From Ulva prolifera (lineage: Eukaryota > Chlorophyta > Ulvophyceae > Ulvales > Ulvaceae): 64,000 bases of DNA. The stretch's first letter is position 1; every line of letters begins with the position of its first letter. Location of the stretch: assembly GCA_023078555.1 (NCBI GenBank), contig CM041198.1, positions 8,603,836-8,667,835 on the forward strand. Reading direction: 5' to 3'. Position numbers and translations under genes: made by a program. Shown one piece after another: positions 21,461 through 31,470 of the stretch. The notes beneath the pieces were generated by a model. That model did no database searches, was not told where the DNA came from, and saw only the letters and a list, made by a program, of their open reading frames with translations.

Positions 21461-21732
21461 GGTTCAATGGGTTGAGGACGGAATAAAAGCTACCCCCTCC
21501 GTTTCAGGAGGTCGTGGGTCCGATTCTGCGTGCGCTTTGGGGAATCGAAACGGCCGTACGTGACCACCTCGCTTACCACAGGAGGAGGCCCTGTGCGTTG
21601 CGTACGGTCGTCTGAGGGGGGTTTCCAGGTGGTTTACCCCTTCGGCATATGTGGTCCCTTCAATTCGGAGTTGTCAATGTCCAATGGGATACGGCTCAGT
21701 AAATTCAGATTTACTTTACTTTTACTTTACTT
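21461..21732 (+). mobile_element. full-length tRNA-derived SINE, copy 1
   Basis: The head GGTTGAGGACGGAATAAAAG resembles a polymerase III A box; GGTCCGATTC about 45 nt later is a one-base variant of the B box GGTTCGATTC. Between them CCCTCC...GGAGG can form an anticodon-like stem. The body runs through CGTACGGTCGTCTGAGG and CGGAGTTGTCAATGTCC to a TTTACTTTACTTTTACTTTAC tail, about 270 bp. The inverted paralogue near 39050-39090 has the empty site, which shows this is an insertion. No protein is coded. Confidence 0.82.
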
Positions 21733-21744
21733 GCAACTTTGCTG

Positions 21745-22120
21745 CTCGTAAGGACATCCCATCATGACGCTGCTGTGGCCATGGCTACCTTCATTATGAC
21801 CATATTCGCGAGGTGGACCTCTCTCGAAGGTGCTACAAAGGTATCTGATTGGTGTGTGTTATAACCAACGGGCACGGGCAAATGCGGCCAGCCCGGCATC
21901 ACAGCCGAAGTAGCCAGCAGATCAGATACGCATCCACCAACCCAGCATAATGCACCCACGCAACAGCCAGCACAAGCAGCACCCAAACCGACCACACCGA
22001 CGCACACGACCACCAGCATCCTCACCCACACACTCCACGCAAGTACCTCCATGGTCTGACCGGTGTGCCTCAACCAAACAATTCTTCTACAAATGCCACC
22101 CTCAAACATGTACGAACAAA
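21745..22120 (-). mobile_element. LINE 3' region, family C-like
   Basis: In reverse orientation this GT-rich tract ends with a GCTGATAACACAC-type terminus. It shares the layout of family C UTRs: GT-rich text, a CTGGCTACTTCGGCTGTGCTG block in place of CTGGCTCCTTTCGCGGTGCTG, then the terminus. The equivalent in the inverted duplicate is about 38690-38985. Confidence 0.5.
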
Positions 22121-22279
22121 ATATATCTTGCTGGGCCACTGCTTTGACCAATGGCCTAGGCTGACAGCCCATTTCAACAGCCCATGGCCTGACAGCCCAT
22201 TAATTTCAACAACGTTTAGCACAAACACGATGTTCGCAGGCATGAAGTACGCTTCGTTCTACATTGCCTCGAGTTGGAT

Positions 22280-22690
22280 CTATTTTGTGCGATGCATCGA
22301 GAGGTTCCTGCCTACAGGTACAATCGGTTTCTTGCCGTGCTCCAGCCCCTCTGGGGGCGGCCCGGAGTAGTCTTTGAAGTATGGCCCGCCCCTGACTTCG
22401 TACTCCGCCATGCGTGACTTGAACGGCCATGGCTTGCCAGCATACTGGCCCGCCTTGCTCGCAGTCATGTTGTCCTTCGAGAACACGCGTCGACGTGCAC
22501 GTCGGCGAGCACAGCCTTGACTCCGGCTGTTGCGGCTTTTGTGCTCCCATCGACCACCGCGCCACCGATGACGAGTGCGGAGGTGGAGGTGAAACCGGCA
22601 CCCACAAGCGTGCTGGCAATGGGTGTGACTGCGGCCGAGGTCGCCCCAGCGGCCGACCCGCCCGCAGCGGCTCCTACTCCGATCCCGCTC
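22280..22690 (-). pseudogene. copy D of the unrecognised family (exon 3 only, frameshifted)
   Basis: The exon 3 part is readable: TPIASTLVGAGFTSTSALVI, then AGQYAGKPWPFKSRMAEYEV and a C-terminus ending SMHRTK as in copy C. A 14-bp insertion near 22490, between ADV and FSKDN, breaks the frame. Upstream the homology stops near 22690 against LINE sequence, so exons 1 and 2 are absent. Confidence 0.8.
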
Positions 22691-22935
22691 GCCGCCGTTC
22701 TCCAGGAACCGCAGTCGAGAGACCGCGCCCGCCACTAGTACTGCAGCCACATCGGCAAGCCTGTTGAGCAACGCAAACGTAGCCGGGCCCACGCGCCCAT
22801 ATATTTCATGCGCCAGCGGGACCAGGCTGAGACCCTCGACACTTGCACGGCGGTACTTGTCGCGCTTCCGCCGGTCGGCGGCCTCCGCCGAGGCGCCGTC
22901 GCGCAGCGCCGCAGACGTTGGAACCTGCAAGCGGG
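22690..22935 (-). mobile_element. LINE C-terminal fragment related to family A
   Basis: In the minus-strand frame, KRDKYRRASVEGLSLVPLAH, then EIYGRVGPATFALLNRLADV matches the VPLSHETHGRLGRPAM...LNRLAEV block of the LINE at 16.1-16.8 kb. It stops short of the family's final helix and abuts family copy D. Confidence 0.7.
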
Positions 22936-23094
22936 TGAGTGACACACACGTCGCCGATCACCGGGGCGCCCGGAAAGAGCGCAAGTATGTCGCCTCGCTG
23001 GGCGCCCATGCGTGACCTGGAGAGGGCGCCCGATACCGGTTGGGCGCCCTGCTCGGGTCTCGCGTGCGGCTGTCCGCCGCAGGGCAGGTTGAGT

Positions 23095-23159
23095 GGGTGT
23101 GTGGTTCCCCTATTTGTGACCTGCGGTGCTACCTGCCTCGCTGGCTTTGCCATTGTAAC
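23095..23159 (+). mobile_element. LINE family C 3' end fragment
   Basis: GTGGTTCCCCTATTTGTGACC, CTACCTGCCTCGCTGGC and CCATTGTAACAC match the family C terminus with substitutions. It is directly followed by a family B UTR-like tract (23160-23420). Confidence 0.65.
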
Positions 23160-23420
23160 ACACTACAGCAGCGCCCGCATCCACGCTTCAGTCCCACAGG
23201 TTCGGACCCTCCAGGCCCACATCATACCGCAGCCCCGGTTGCGGTTAACTCGGGGGGTGGGGTGTATGCTCGCGTGACCGGTAGTACCACGGCCCCCGCA
23301 GAGGCGCCCGCGGCCATGCGAGGCTTCAGCGTTGCGCCGCAACTGGTTTGGCGCCTGCGTCTGGAGATCAAGTCTGCGTGGCGAGGATCGTACCTCACAT
23401 GTACAGATCTCGCTAGCGGT
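23160..23420 (-). mobile_element. repeat module related to the LINE family B 3' UTR (second copy near 48010-48240)
   Basis: This tract and 48010-48240 share CAGTCCC(A/G)CAGG, CCAGGCCCACATCATACCG, GAGGCGCCCGCGGCC and GTCTGGAGATCAAGT in order. In reverse it contains GGTTGCGGTATGATGTGGGC, the same text as the family B UTR at 29.0 kb and 35.5 kb. Confidence 0.5.
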
Positions 23421-24156
23421 TGAAAAGACAACAAGCACTTGCGTCCAGGTCCCTGTTCGGCATGCCTGTCCTAGCTGATAACACGGATGGTACAATACCT
23501 TTATGACAGAGAGCACAAGTGTGCACCACAGGCAGTGCATCTGCGCAACAAGTTCATGCAATGTCAATCAATCGACATCGGTCAGCACTGATGGCAGCCA
23601 CTGGCTGAGTGGTCTGTGGCCACCTATCTGGCCTGCCGGTTAGTAATCCTCAGTACATGTACAGCTATGACGAGCTGGATGAGTTCAGCCAGACATTTAT
23701 CGAACCTTGATTGTCCATGTGTGAGAGTTCCCTTTCAGACAACTGTGCGCACTGGCCTCCTCCTAGGTTACTTTCATGTGTCATGAGGCAATGATTGCAA
23801 GGCGGTTCCCAGAGCGTACGGTACTCAGAGCGTACGGTACTCAGCTCCGCTCATGATCAGTGCGAGGTGGCTTTGGCTCATGTCAGGGCGATTTTAAGCT
23901 ACGCGTACATGCCGATACTTCACCACTTGCCCAGTGCCACTCTGAAAGTTGGAACATTACGTGTGCAAATACTGCGCACAAGGCACACTGTGAAAATCTA
24001 GATCCAGCTGGGGGTGGGGTGGGGTGGGGTGTGGGGCTGGGGCGGCCCCCGGCAGTCAGGCGGCTCGAGCTCGGACAGGTGGCCTCGGGCGCCTCATCGG
24101 GCGCGGCTCTGTCGTGCGGGGACAGGCGATGTGGTGTGGGGTGCTGTGTGGGTGTG

Positions 24157-24930
24157 TCACAAGGACAAAGCAAGCGAGGCAGGTAGCACCGCAAGCAAGA
24201 ACTAGGGGAACCGCACACCACGCAACAAGCCACACGCAGCACACACCAAAACACCCACGCAACGGCAGCACCCACGCCGGCCACAGCCACACAGCCACAC
24301 AGCCACACAGCCACACACACGCCCACACCCACACACCCACCCCCACCCGAACCCTGCCCACCAGCCAGGCGCACGAGCCCCGGAAGCACAAGCAGCCAAG
24401 GCCGCCGAGCAAACAAACAGCGAGACCGCAACAACCCCCAGCCCGGGGAGGCCCCCGCCTCCCCCAGCACAACCCCCCCTGGCCCAGCCCTCGCACACCA
24501 CCCCGCCCGCCCGCAAACCCACACCCGCAACCCCCAAAGTCCAGCCCAGCCCGCCCAAACTACCCGGCTGCGCCCCAACGGCGGGCCACACGCAGGCGCA
24601 CAGGGAAGACACCAGCGAAACGCGGCACGCCTGAGCCGCCACCACAACAAAGCGGACGAGGCCGCGAGCGCACACGCAGCGGCGACCGCCCACCACGCAG
24701 CCCAGGCGGGCGCGCAGCGCCGCTCAGGCCGGGTGGCGTGTGAGCGGCGTGAGGTCATCGGACGGGACTGCCAGCCCCGTCAAAACAGCCTTGCCCGCAT
24801 GACGCGCCATCAGCGGGGCAGCGGCGTGCACCTGCCGAGCCGCCGCGCGGCACAGCGTCGTGGACAGGTCGCGCATCGCATTCTCCAAGAACAGCCGCCG
24901 GGAGGCGGCGCCCGAACTTGCAGCAAGGTC
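24157..24930 (-). mobile_element. LINE family C, C-terminus plus 3' UTR
   Basis: Between 24930 and about 24740 the minus strand encodes FLENAMRDLSTTLCRAARQV, the final helical block of LINE ORFs. It is followed by about 580 bp of G/T-rich UTR with CGGCTGTGTGGCTGTG repeats. The UTR ends in the family C terminus (TTGCTTTGTCCTTGTGACAC) at 24157. A long open frame across the UTR is a by-product of its composition. Confidence 0.75.
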
Positions 24931-24944
24931 GGCTGTGTGGATGT

Positions 24945-25145
24945 GTGTGGGGCGGCGTGTGTCTGTTTGGGTGCGTGTGTGGGTGTGGGTGTGTTGCGGT
25001 CTAAGGTTTTGGGTGCGGCGTCGATTTCTGGGCGCGTGGTGGGGTCTGTGCGTGTTGCGTGGGTGTCTGGGTTTGTGCTTGATCTGCTGGCTTCTTTCGC
25101 GGTGCTGCCCACCATCCTTGTGTCGTTGCCTCCGCGGCGTGTGCG
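24945..25145 (+). mobile_element. LINE UTR-like GT-rich fragment, family C-like
   Basis: The GT-rich text and GATCTGCTGGCTTCTTTCGC, then GGTGCTGCCCACCATCC parallel the family C UTR (CTGCTGGCTCCTTTCGCGG). The terminal TTGTAAC is diverged. Confidence 0.5.
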
Positions 25146-25299
25146 CCTAGATGTCGTGCTGCGCATGCACAGGTGCACCTGTTGTACCTCTGAAAATGTA
25201 TTTACTGAACTTTTACTTTGAATCTGAATGCTCATGGCAACTAGATGTCATCTGGGATACAATCTGAATGGCGATGTTTAACTTGAATGTATTTGTAAA

Positions 25300-25650
25300 T
25301 GACGATTTCCACCTAGCCCCAATGCATTGCATGTTGGGTGCCTTTGCATAGCCAGCAAGCCTCCAGTGCATGCCCATGTCTGCAGAGCACCAGTCAAGGC
25401 AGCAACGTTGAAGGCATGCGACAGTGTGTCATGCGCATAGCCCTCTGGCTTCTTGCACGCTGGTTCAGCAATCCATTAGGAATTCAGGAATTCTTAAGCA
25501 TCACGCACCTGGCCAAGGGACATATTCAGCGGCCACTCAGCCCTGCTGTGCACAATGAACCCTTGTCCTCAGCGGCGAGGTTCCGCACCGTGTCCACTGG
25601 GGTACGCACGCGCAAGGGCGTGCAGCATGCATGCCTGCGGCGTCGAGTAC
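25300..25650 (-). pseudogene. copy E of the unrecognised family (intron 1 and end of exon 1)
   Basis: The minus strand holds RVRTPVDTVRNLAAEDKG followed by a shortened segment, EWPLN-like text and a GGCCAG|GTGCGTG donor, as in exon 1 of copies A-C. The intron 1 region (CCTTTGCATAGCCAGCAAGC to CTGGCTTCTTG) also matches copy A. Six bases are missing after the DKG codons and both ends are lost. Confidence 0.7.
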
Positions 25651-25779
25651 GGGATATGTCCGGGCGCCGGAGCACATGGAAGATGCGGCACACGGCGGTC
25701 AGCAAAGCACCACCCTGCACCCGACAGCCGGCGAGCAAGGGAGAGGCGGGGGCGCGACAGGCAGCTCGCCGCTCAGGCC

Positions 25780-27203
25780 GGATGGCTGTGGGCATGTGTG
25801 GGCGGCTTTGGGTGTTGGCGCGCATGGGCAGTGTTGACCGGGTGAGCAGCATTACAGGCGTGACGGTCCAGGCCGCGTCCAGGCCGCCACGGCGGTTGCT
25901 TGCGTGTGGTGCCCCTGTTGGTGGCTTGAGGTGCTACATGCTTGCCATATAGACACGTGCATGTATGCACCTGCTGAGCTACATAGCTACATAGCGCGTT
26001 GGGAGCTTGTGCTGATGAGAAAGCATCTGTGCACCTGTAGGCTCAAGGCTCCCGAAATGTATGTCATGTTTCAACATGTTGGCAGTTTACAGGACCGGAT
26101 ATCCGAGGCGCAAACTTGAGGCGCAAGCTCTCGTTTCAGGTGCAGACCCATCTCAGACTGCGGGTGCTAGCCACCCCAACCACATCCACAAACCAAAATC
26201 GCACCCTGCCTGCCTGGCACACTGGTACCGCCGAGAATGAGGTGCCTGCACGGCCCGCACCGCATTACATCAGGGACAAGGTGGTGCCCAATCAGTCCCC
26301 ACTCTCCCTGGAAATACCTGCACAATGAGTCATGGGTAAAAAACATGCATGGAAACAGCAAGGCTTGCAAAACTGGTAGCCGTTGAACTGTCTGCCATCG
26401 GGAGGACTCCCGTAGCCACTGCCCATGTGTGGCTACACGGGTGCAGCCTGCACCGGAGTCCTCGGTTTCATGCAGTGGTACCGCCCTGACCTGCCCAGGG
26501 GTGCCGCCCGGTACATGAGCTATAGCTATGCCTCAGTGTAGCTGTCTCGTTGTTGTTGTGTCCCCGAATCCCGCGTGTAACTTGAGAAGCCTGAATACCC
26601 GTCCCCGTGCCTGTCCACCCGTGACTGTCTGTCTGTCTGTCTGTTTGCTCATGCTCTTGGCCCTGCTGTCCAGCTGTGCCCATTTTAAAATGCTGCAATT
26701 GCAGGCTCCCATTCTTCAGCTATGTATTACAATTGAACGGAAGAAGGTATTGCAACATGTCGACAAACACCAAAACCGAATCTCATCCGAGTCAACAGCT
26801 CAATCGATGGCTGCAACCATCGGCCCGGGCCATGTGCACATGACGAACTGCACAACCAGCAGCCTGTACCGCGGCAGTGAAGCAGGGACATGCCTGTAAG
26901 AATCGGGATCCCCCGTCGACGTACACACGTGCGTATGTACTCATTGCCAACAGCTTGGGGCAGCTGAGATGCATGCTAGCTGTTCATGAACCTGCAGGTG
27001 CCGGCCCACCGCCCGCCGCCGCGCGTGCGCCGCTGGGGCAATGTGCATGCATGTATGTGAACAGGCAAGCTCGAGGAGCTCGGCCACACCGTGTCGATGA
27101 GTGCACCGTCCCATATCGTACACGCGTCGTTGCGTGCATCTTCTGAGCTGCTGGAAGTTTACCACGACGATGAGCTGTATAAACCCCGCATATCTCGAAC
27201 GAT
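25780..27203. other. accessory gap with diverged repeat text
   Basis: No gene was recognised. A diverged LINE terminus-like stretch (GTGGTGCCCCTGTTGGTGGC near 25910) and a diverged family B UTR piece (GACAAACACCAAAACCGAAT near 26762, minus orientation) are the only supported items. A (CTGT)n run lies near 26630. Confidence 0.35.
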
Positions 27204-27275
27204 AGCTGGCTGGCGTGACGTCGGTGTTTGTTTTCTCCCGTTCACTCTTTTGTAACAGCTGGCTGGCGTGACGTC
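27204..27275 (+). mobile_element. 34-bp LINE family B terminus between 19-bp target-site duplications
   Basis: AGCTGGCTGGCGTGACGTC occurs at 27204-27222 and again at 27257-27275. Between them lie only 34 bases, GGTGTTTGTTTTCTCCC to TTCACTCTTTTGTAAC, identical to the 3' end of family B. This is an extremely 5'-truncated insertion and fixes the exact 3' terminus of the family. Confidence 0.92.
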
Positions 27276-27447
27276 ACGCGACGTTGGGAGCCGTCTGCGG
27301 CAGGAGTTCGACAGCTTGTTTGCGCTGGTCTGTGATGACTTTACAAACTGAACTCAGACTGGTCTGTTCGCTGGGCTGTGATGCATCTGCGGTTCACCGT
27401 GACGAGAGAGCGCGAACTTGAAAACGATCTTGCCGCAGACTCGAGTC

Positions 27448-28626
27448 CAGTGCTCTACAAACCGCCGGTTTTCCCGCTGAAATAGACATTTTTCCTGTAA
27501 ATGCCGCCAAGATTTTGAAAAGTTGACGGTTTACGCCGCTGAAAGTGGGCTGTTACAGCAAATGCCAGCGGGCGCAGCCCGCTGTGTCTCGGGCGTCTGA
27601 GCGGTCTTGCCCGCTGAAATGTGCGACGTGCGACGCAGCGAGCGGGATGTGTTCACATTGATAATACTGCGAGCACACGAGCTAGCGAAGCGAGCGATCT
27701 TGACGAGCAGCTGCACCTAGGTGCACAGTGTCCTCAGGTGCACTTTCCGAGACGTCACTGGATGCTTTGCTCCGTAGCCGCAACACGCTGGCTCTGTATC
27801 ACTACATAATGTTGCGAAGCACAGCTCAAAGTGCCAATAGACGATGTGTGCACCTGTCGCTTTGAGCAATGCTTAGTCGGTTCGGTTTCAAGGGGTCAGC
27901 CCCCAGAAAGCGCGCTCGTGATGAGGTTGCTAGCACGTCCGGCACGAACCAGGCTGCGAGAAGTCAGCTAGGCGGTGATCATACGACCGCTGACGTTATC
28001 GACGCATGTGGCCACCCTTGACTCTCAAATACGTGTGAAACAAGCTATCACATTCGAAGACTTGCGCGAGCAGCATTTTGATCCCAACAGGCCCATAGAT
28101 GATAAGGAGGGTGCACTCACCATGATAGACATGTATGAGAAAATGGTGAAAGGTTCAAATTGTGGCCTCCTCGTCCGTAAGCCTGCTGAGGCAGTAGCCA
28201 TGCAGCCTGATGAGGTGTGGGTCGCTGTTTTGTCTGATGTGCTTCCAGGTACTGAAGGTGGTAAGGAGGTAGGTTATAGTGACAATGATGATGAGCAGGA
28301 CATTGAGCGTGATGAGTTAGAGCGCTTGCTGACCTTTGGTATGCAAGAAGGCGACTGAATGTGTATGTTGCTGTTGTTGCCCACACAAACAGGCCTTGGA
28401 GGTAAATGTATATGATTGGAAAGGTTATTCCTCACTACCATACTTCAGCAGACATATATGATTGCGAGCGCATCGAGCCCGAAATGTTTTTGGCATCCCT
28501 CCAGAAAAGAACAATTACGGCGGGATAGCCCTCCGAAATTTCAGCATACCAGCGGTGCTTGCCCTCTGGAAAATGGATAAACTCAGCGGGAATCCCTCCA
28601 TAAAATACGGGGGTTGTAGAGCACTG
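27448..28626 (+). mobile_element. hAT-type DNA transposon, 1,179 bp, with 8-bp target duplication
   Basis: Terminal inverted repeats begin CAGTGCTCTACAA (27448) and end TTGTAGAGCACTG (28626). The inner bases CCCGCTGA...TTTTTCC are also mirrored. The 8-bp duplication CTCGAGTC flanks it exactly at 27440-27447 and 28627-28634. An 8-bp duplication with CAGTG-type ends is the hAT signature. The inside holds two short frames rather than a full transposase, so it is probably non-autonomous. Confidence 0.88.
27869..28358 (+). pseudogene. ORF remnants inside the hAT-type element
   Basis: A 50-codon frame starts at 27869 (MLSRFGFKGSAPRKRARDEV, basic then polar) and ends at 28021. A second frame, overlapping and offset, runs to 28358 and encodes TFEDLREQHFDPNRPIDDKE, VRKPAEAVAMQPDEVWVAVL and an acidic end. 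Only 490 bp are available, far less than a hAT transposase (usually over 600 residues) needs. They could be the N-terminus and the acidic C-terminus left after an internal deletion, or a small accessory protein. I recognise neither. Confidence 0.5.
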
Positions 28627-28681
28627 CTCGAGTCTCTGTTAACTTGACAGATCTGTCCTGACCTCTACAGGCTCTCTGTCT

Positions 28682-28758
28682 GTGTTTGTCTATTTCCGTT
28701 CTATCTTCTGTAACATTTTGGTGTTTGTCTTTTCCCGTTCACTCTTTTGTAACATCTT
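28682..28758 (+). mobile_element. two LINE family B termini in tandem
   Basis: GTGTTTGTCTATTTCCGTTC to CTTCTGTAAC (diverged) is followed by GGTGTTTGTCTTTTCCC to TTCACTCTTTTGTAAC. ATCTTCTGTA occurs before the second unit and again after it, so the second copy probably inserted there with a target duplication. Confidence 0.7.
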
Positions 28759-29301
28759 CTGTATCACAGCTACGCCGTTCGTTCTGGCAGGCATCGTGCC
28801 ATATCAGCACCGCGATGGTCTACAAAAGTTTGAACGGGAGGTCTTCTAGAAGACAAACACCGGTACCAAAACCGAATCTCATCCGAAGCAACAGGAACAC
28901 CTACACACACGATCATACTACGACCGCACCCACACCTCAGTCCAGCAGGATCATCCGATGATCGCGTCCTCCAAGCTTAAGCCTGTCTCATACCGCAACC
29001 CCTGCTCACGGCAGATCACCAGCCCAGATTTCCGATACATGTCCGCATTGCCCCACTGCAATCACACCGACAGCGCCCGCAGCGCCCACTGGACAAACGC
29101 GCTTTTGGAGATGCTCCCACAAGCAGCAGCCACATCCGATGAACATCATGGCAGCCTTGCCCATGAAGCCGCTCGGTTCGACGGCGAACGGAACAAAACG
29201 GACCGCGGCATGATCAGGCACATCCCGCCGGAAGCGGTCCCGCTTCCTGTTCTCCGCCCGCTACGCCGTTGCCCCCGACTCCCGTGCCGCACATATATAG
29301 T

Positions 29302-29330
29302 ATACTGCGCTATAGTATACTGCGCAGCGG
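29302..29330 (+). repeat. 12-bp tandem duplication (TATAGTATACTGCGC)
   Basis: TATAGTATACTGCGC occurs twice with a 3-bp overlap inside the LINE B ORF, adding about 12 bases to the reading frame. Confidence 0.7.
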
Positions 29331-29623
29331 CCACGTACGAGGCCGCCGGCGCATGCGTGACCACGACGTCCACAGCTATAGCAGCCATCTCCAGGCGCGG
29401 CATGACCACGACGATGTCCCCGCGACGATTCAGCTCCACACCCGCGCCCCAGGCAAGGGCACGGTAGAGCGGCTCCAGTGCGGACTGCAGTCCGGCGTAA
29501 GTGGCGACCAGGCGCAAGGCACGAGCCAGGTTATCATGGCGCATCTGGGTCTCCTTTGCCACCTTCTTGCAGACCATGGCATGGTCCGGTTCGGCGGCAA
29601 CACCTGCACTGCATTTGCACGGA

Positions 29624-29647
29624 GGGGGGGGGGGGGGGGGGGGGGGG
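29624..29647 (+). repeat. 24-bp poly-G run
   Basis: Uninterrupted G on the plus strand, inside the remnant ORF of the family B LINE (poly-Pro on the coding strand). Confidence 0.95.
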
Positions 29648-30666
29648 ACATCCGTCGGGACGCGGAATCGCAGGCGGTGCCACACCGCCAGGACAAACAT
29701 GTCGTCGCCCAGGGTGAGAACGCCGCCCGGCAAAGCGGAGAGGGCAAAGCGGAGAGGAAGGCGCCTGCGCATGCCGGGCCCCCCGACGCGCTCCTGAGCC
29801 ACGCCGCTTCCTGCCTACCGGCCAGCGTGTTGAGGTGGACGCACTGGAGTTGGAGTGCAGCGGCATGGTCCGCGAACTCCCGCCCCACCTCACACTGGGC
29901 CTCTAGCAGGTTGCCCGAGACGAACTAGTCCGGTAGGCCGCGGGCGTCGGCCTCCCGCCCCCAGCAGCTCATGCAGCTCGTCAAATAAGCCCTGCCAGCG
30001 CTGCAACAGACTGCCCCGGCTGCGGCCACGTGCACGGAGGGGGCGGAGCAGGTCCGGGCAGCCGGCGAGGTTGCGCTCGGCCATGCCAGCCGCCGACAGG
30101 AAAGCCGCGTCAGCGACGCTGTCTACCAGCATCGTCAGTCCGAGCCCGCCATGGCGGACGGGGGACATCAGCCGATAAGACAGCCGCCGCGTCTCAACGT
30201 CAGCGGCTGAGTTGTCAGACAGGGCAGCAGCCTCCGCAATTGCAACCTCAGGCGGCAGGCACAGGATTGCAGTGGCACCGCGCCACACAGCGGCCTCCGC
30301 CCTGAGCATGTGCGGCTCGAGCACGGCATACGGCACCGTCCGCATCAGGTGCGCACACTCAGAGACATGCGCAGCAAGAGGAACTGAGCCTGCACTGAGA
30401 ACGTGATTCGCACGAGGGTCTCGACGAGGCCCTCAACCTCGCGTGCCCACGCGTCCAGCGCCTCGGCGACGTACTCCGGAGTGCCCAGCGGCGTGCCGAC
30501 CGCCTTGAAGCCCTCGTGCAGATCCCGAATGCCAAGCTCCGCGGCCACAGCGGCCGCCGCCTAAGCATCGGCGTTGTGGACGCCGCATTTGGCCGGGTTC
30601 ACCTCCAGCCCGATGCTGCGCACGCCATCAGCGTCCACACGACTGGCTGCTACGTAGCCTGATCAG

Positions 30667-30905
30667 CTTCACTGGCATCCGGCCGGAGATCGTGGAGACC
30701 GTTCCGGCCCCGAGGAGCGCGCGGCTGAGCTCCAACACCGACGGCTCCCCGCCCGTTCCGGTTCCTGTTTCTGAACAACATCACCCGCCAGACGCCCGAG
30801 GTCGAGAGTTTCATCATCAACACGCTTGTGCCTGCGGCCGGGAGGGCGATCGCACGCTCCGTCCGGGTGCGCCGCTGCCCCCACATGGCCATCATGCATG
30901 TATAC
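30667..30905 (+). other. coding-like tract of unknown origin
   Basis: Plus-strand text reads FTGIRPEIVETVPAPRSARL, then after a frame change TPEVESFIINTLVPAAGRAI and ARSVRVRRCPHMAIMHVYG. It borders the truncated 5' end of the family B LINE. I do not recognise it. Confidence 0.25.
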
Positions 30906-31189
30906 GGTATTATACGTACAGATGGCGCTCGAGCCAGAGTGCACGCAGTGACCATATATATTACAAAGGAGTGACCGGGAGAAGCCAAACACCAATAGTG
31001 CTCGCAGTGACCACGAACCGCTCCATAAACGTGCTTTCATGGACCGGACCTGGATCTTCATCGCGGTACACCCCAGCGCTGGCATCACTGCGGAAGATAT
31101 TCGACCTCGGTCACGACCTCGATACCGAGGTCTGACGTCAGACGGTTGAGTATCGTACCCAGCGACTTACCGGGGCGGTGTGCCGGACA

Positions 31190-31310
31190 GACAGACCCTG
31201 CCGGACTGAGGTGTGGGCGCGGTTGTAGTGTGATCGTGTGTTTATGTGTTGCTGTTGATTCGGACGAGATTCGGTTTTGGTGTTTGTCTTCTACCGCGGC
31301 GGTGCGGCAC
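31190..31310 (+). mobile_element. LINE family B 3' UTR fragment
   Basis: CTGCCGGACTGAGGTGTGGG, GTAGTGTGATCGTG and GATTCGGACGAGATTCGG match family B UTRs at 28.9 kb (minus) and 35.5 kb (plus). The terminal TTTTGTAAC is lost. Confidence 0.7.
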
Positions 31311-31339
31311 CGCATACGGTACCGCGTTGGATATCTGTG

Positions 31340-31470
31340 GTATAGAACATCGATGTCGCCCCCCTCCTGTGCAGGTGTTGCCGCTGAACCGAACCATCCC
31401 ATGGTGTGCCAGCAGGCAGCAAAGCAGACCGGGTGCGCCATGGCTCGTGCCTTGCAATTGTGCCTAGTCG
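31340..31470 (+). mobile_element. LINE family B ORF fragment
   Basis: CAGVAAEPNHPMVCQQAAKQ matches SAGVAAEPDHAMVCKKVAKE at 29.6 kb (Cys/His patch of the LINE ORF). It is fused downstream of a UTR fragment of the same family, so the order is rearranged. Confidence 0.65.

Larger units (their letters stand above)
21345..22500 (+). repeat. inverted segmental duplicate of 38280-39200
   Basis: Reading this tract in reverse gives the end of family copy D, a TTTGTAGAAGAATTG region, a GT-rich stretch, then GCCACAGCAGCGTCATGATG and GCCGTGCTTGTG, matching 38280-39200 in order. The SINE at 21461-21732 is present only in this copy. Confidence 0.82.
28820..30665 (-). mobile_element. LINE family B: decayed reverse transcriptase C-terminus and 3' UTR
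   Basis: Read on the minus strand from 30665: IGLEVNPAKCGVHNADA, a stop, then ELGIRDLHEGFKAVGTPLGT (the post-palm GxxxLGxPxG region of LINE reverse transcriptases). Next come SPVRHGGLGLTMLVDS, a Cys/His-rich C-terminal patch (CKCSAGVAAEPDHAMVCKK), AIAVDVVVTHAPAASY, RFVPFAVEPSGFMGKAAM and SAFVQWALRALSV. It has at least three frameshifts or stops and a poly-G run inside the ORF. The 3' UTR of about 300 bp includes GAGATTCGGTTTTGG and ends near TTTTGTA at 28820. It cannot encode an active enzyme. Confidence 0.85.

Noticed and set aside
21461..21540. tRNA gene suggested by the GGTTCGATTC-type box
   Set aside because: The cloverleaf is incomplete (no paired acceptor stem) and the same text recurs with a long tail; a tRNA-derived SINE fits better.
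24280..24330. Possible CRISPR-like or regulatory array (CCACACAG units)
   Set aside because: Short uninterrupted tandem repeats with no spacers; eukaryotic context; inside a LINE UTR.
23883..24758. 291-codon minus-strand open frame with Trp/Val/Gly-rich, membrane-like text
   Set aside because: It lies in the G/T-rich 3' UTR of a LINE family C copy; the residue pattern follows from (GTGTGGCTGTG) repeats and no motif is conserved in the sister copies.
29146..29802. Functional reverse transcriptase gene
   Set aside because: Only the C-terminal part remains, with frameshifts, a stop and a poly-G run; no YxDD core is present.
30692..31135. Gene on the plus strand with 147 codons
   Set aside because: The protein-like text changes frame near 30770 and runs into LINE-like DNA; kept only as an unidentified tract.
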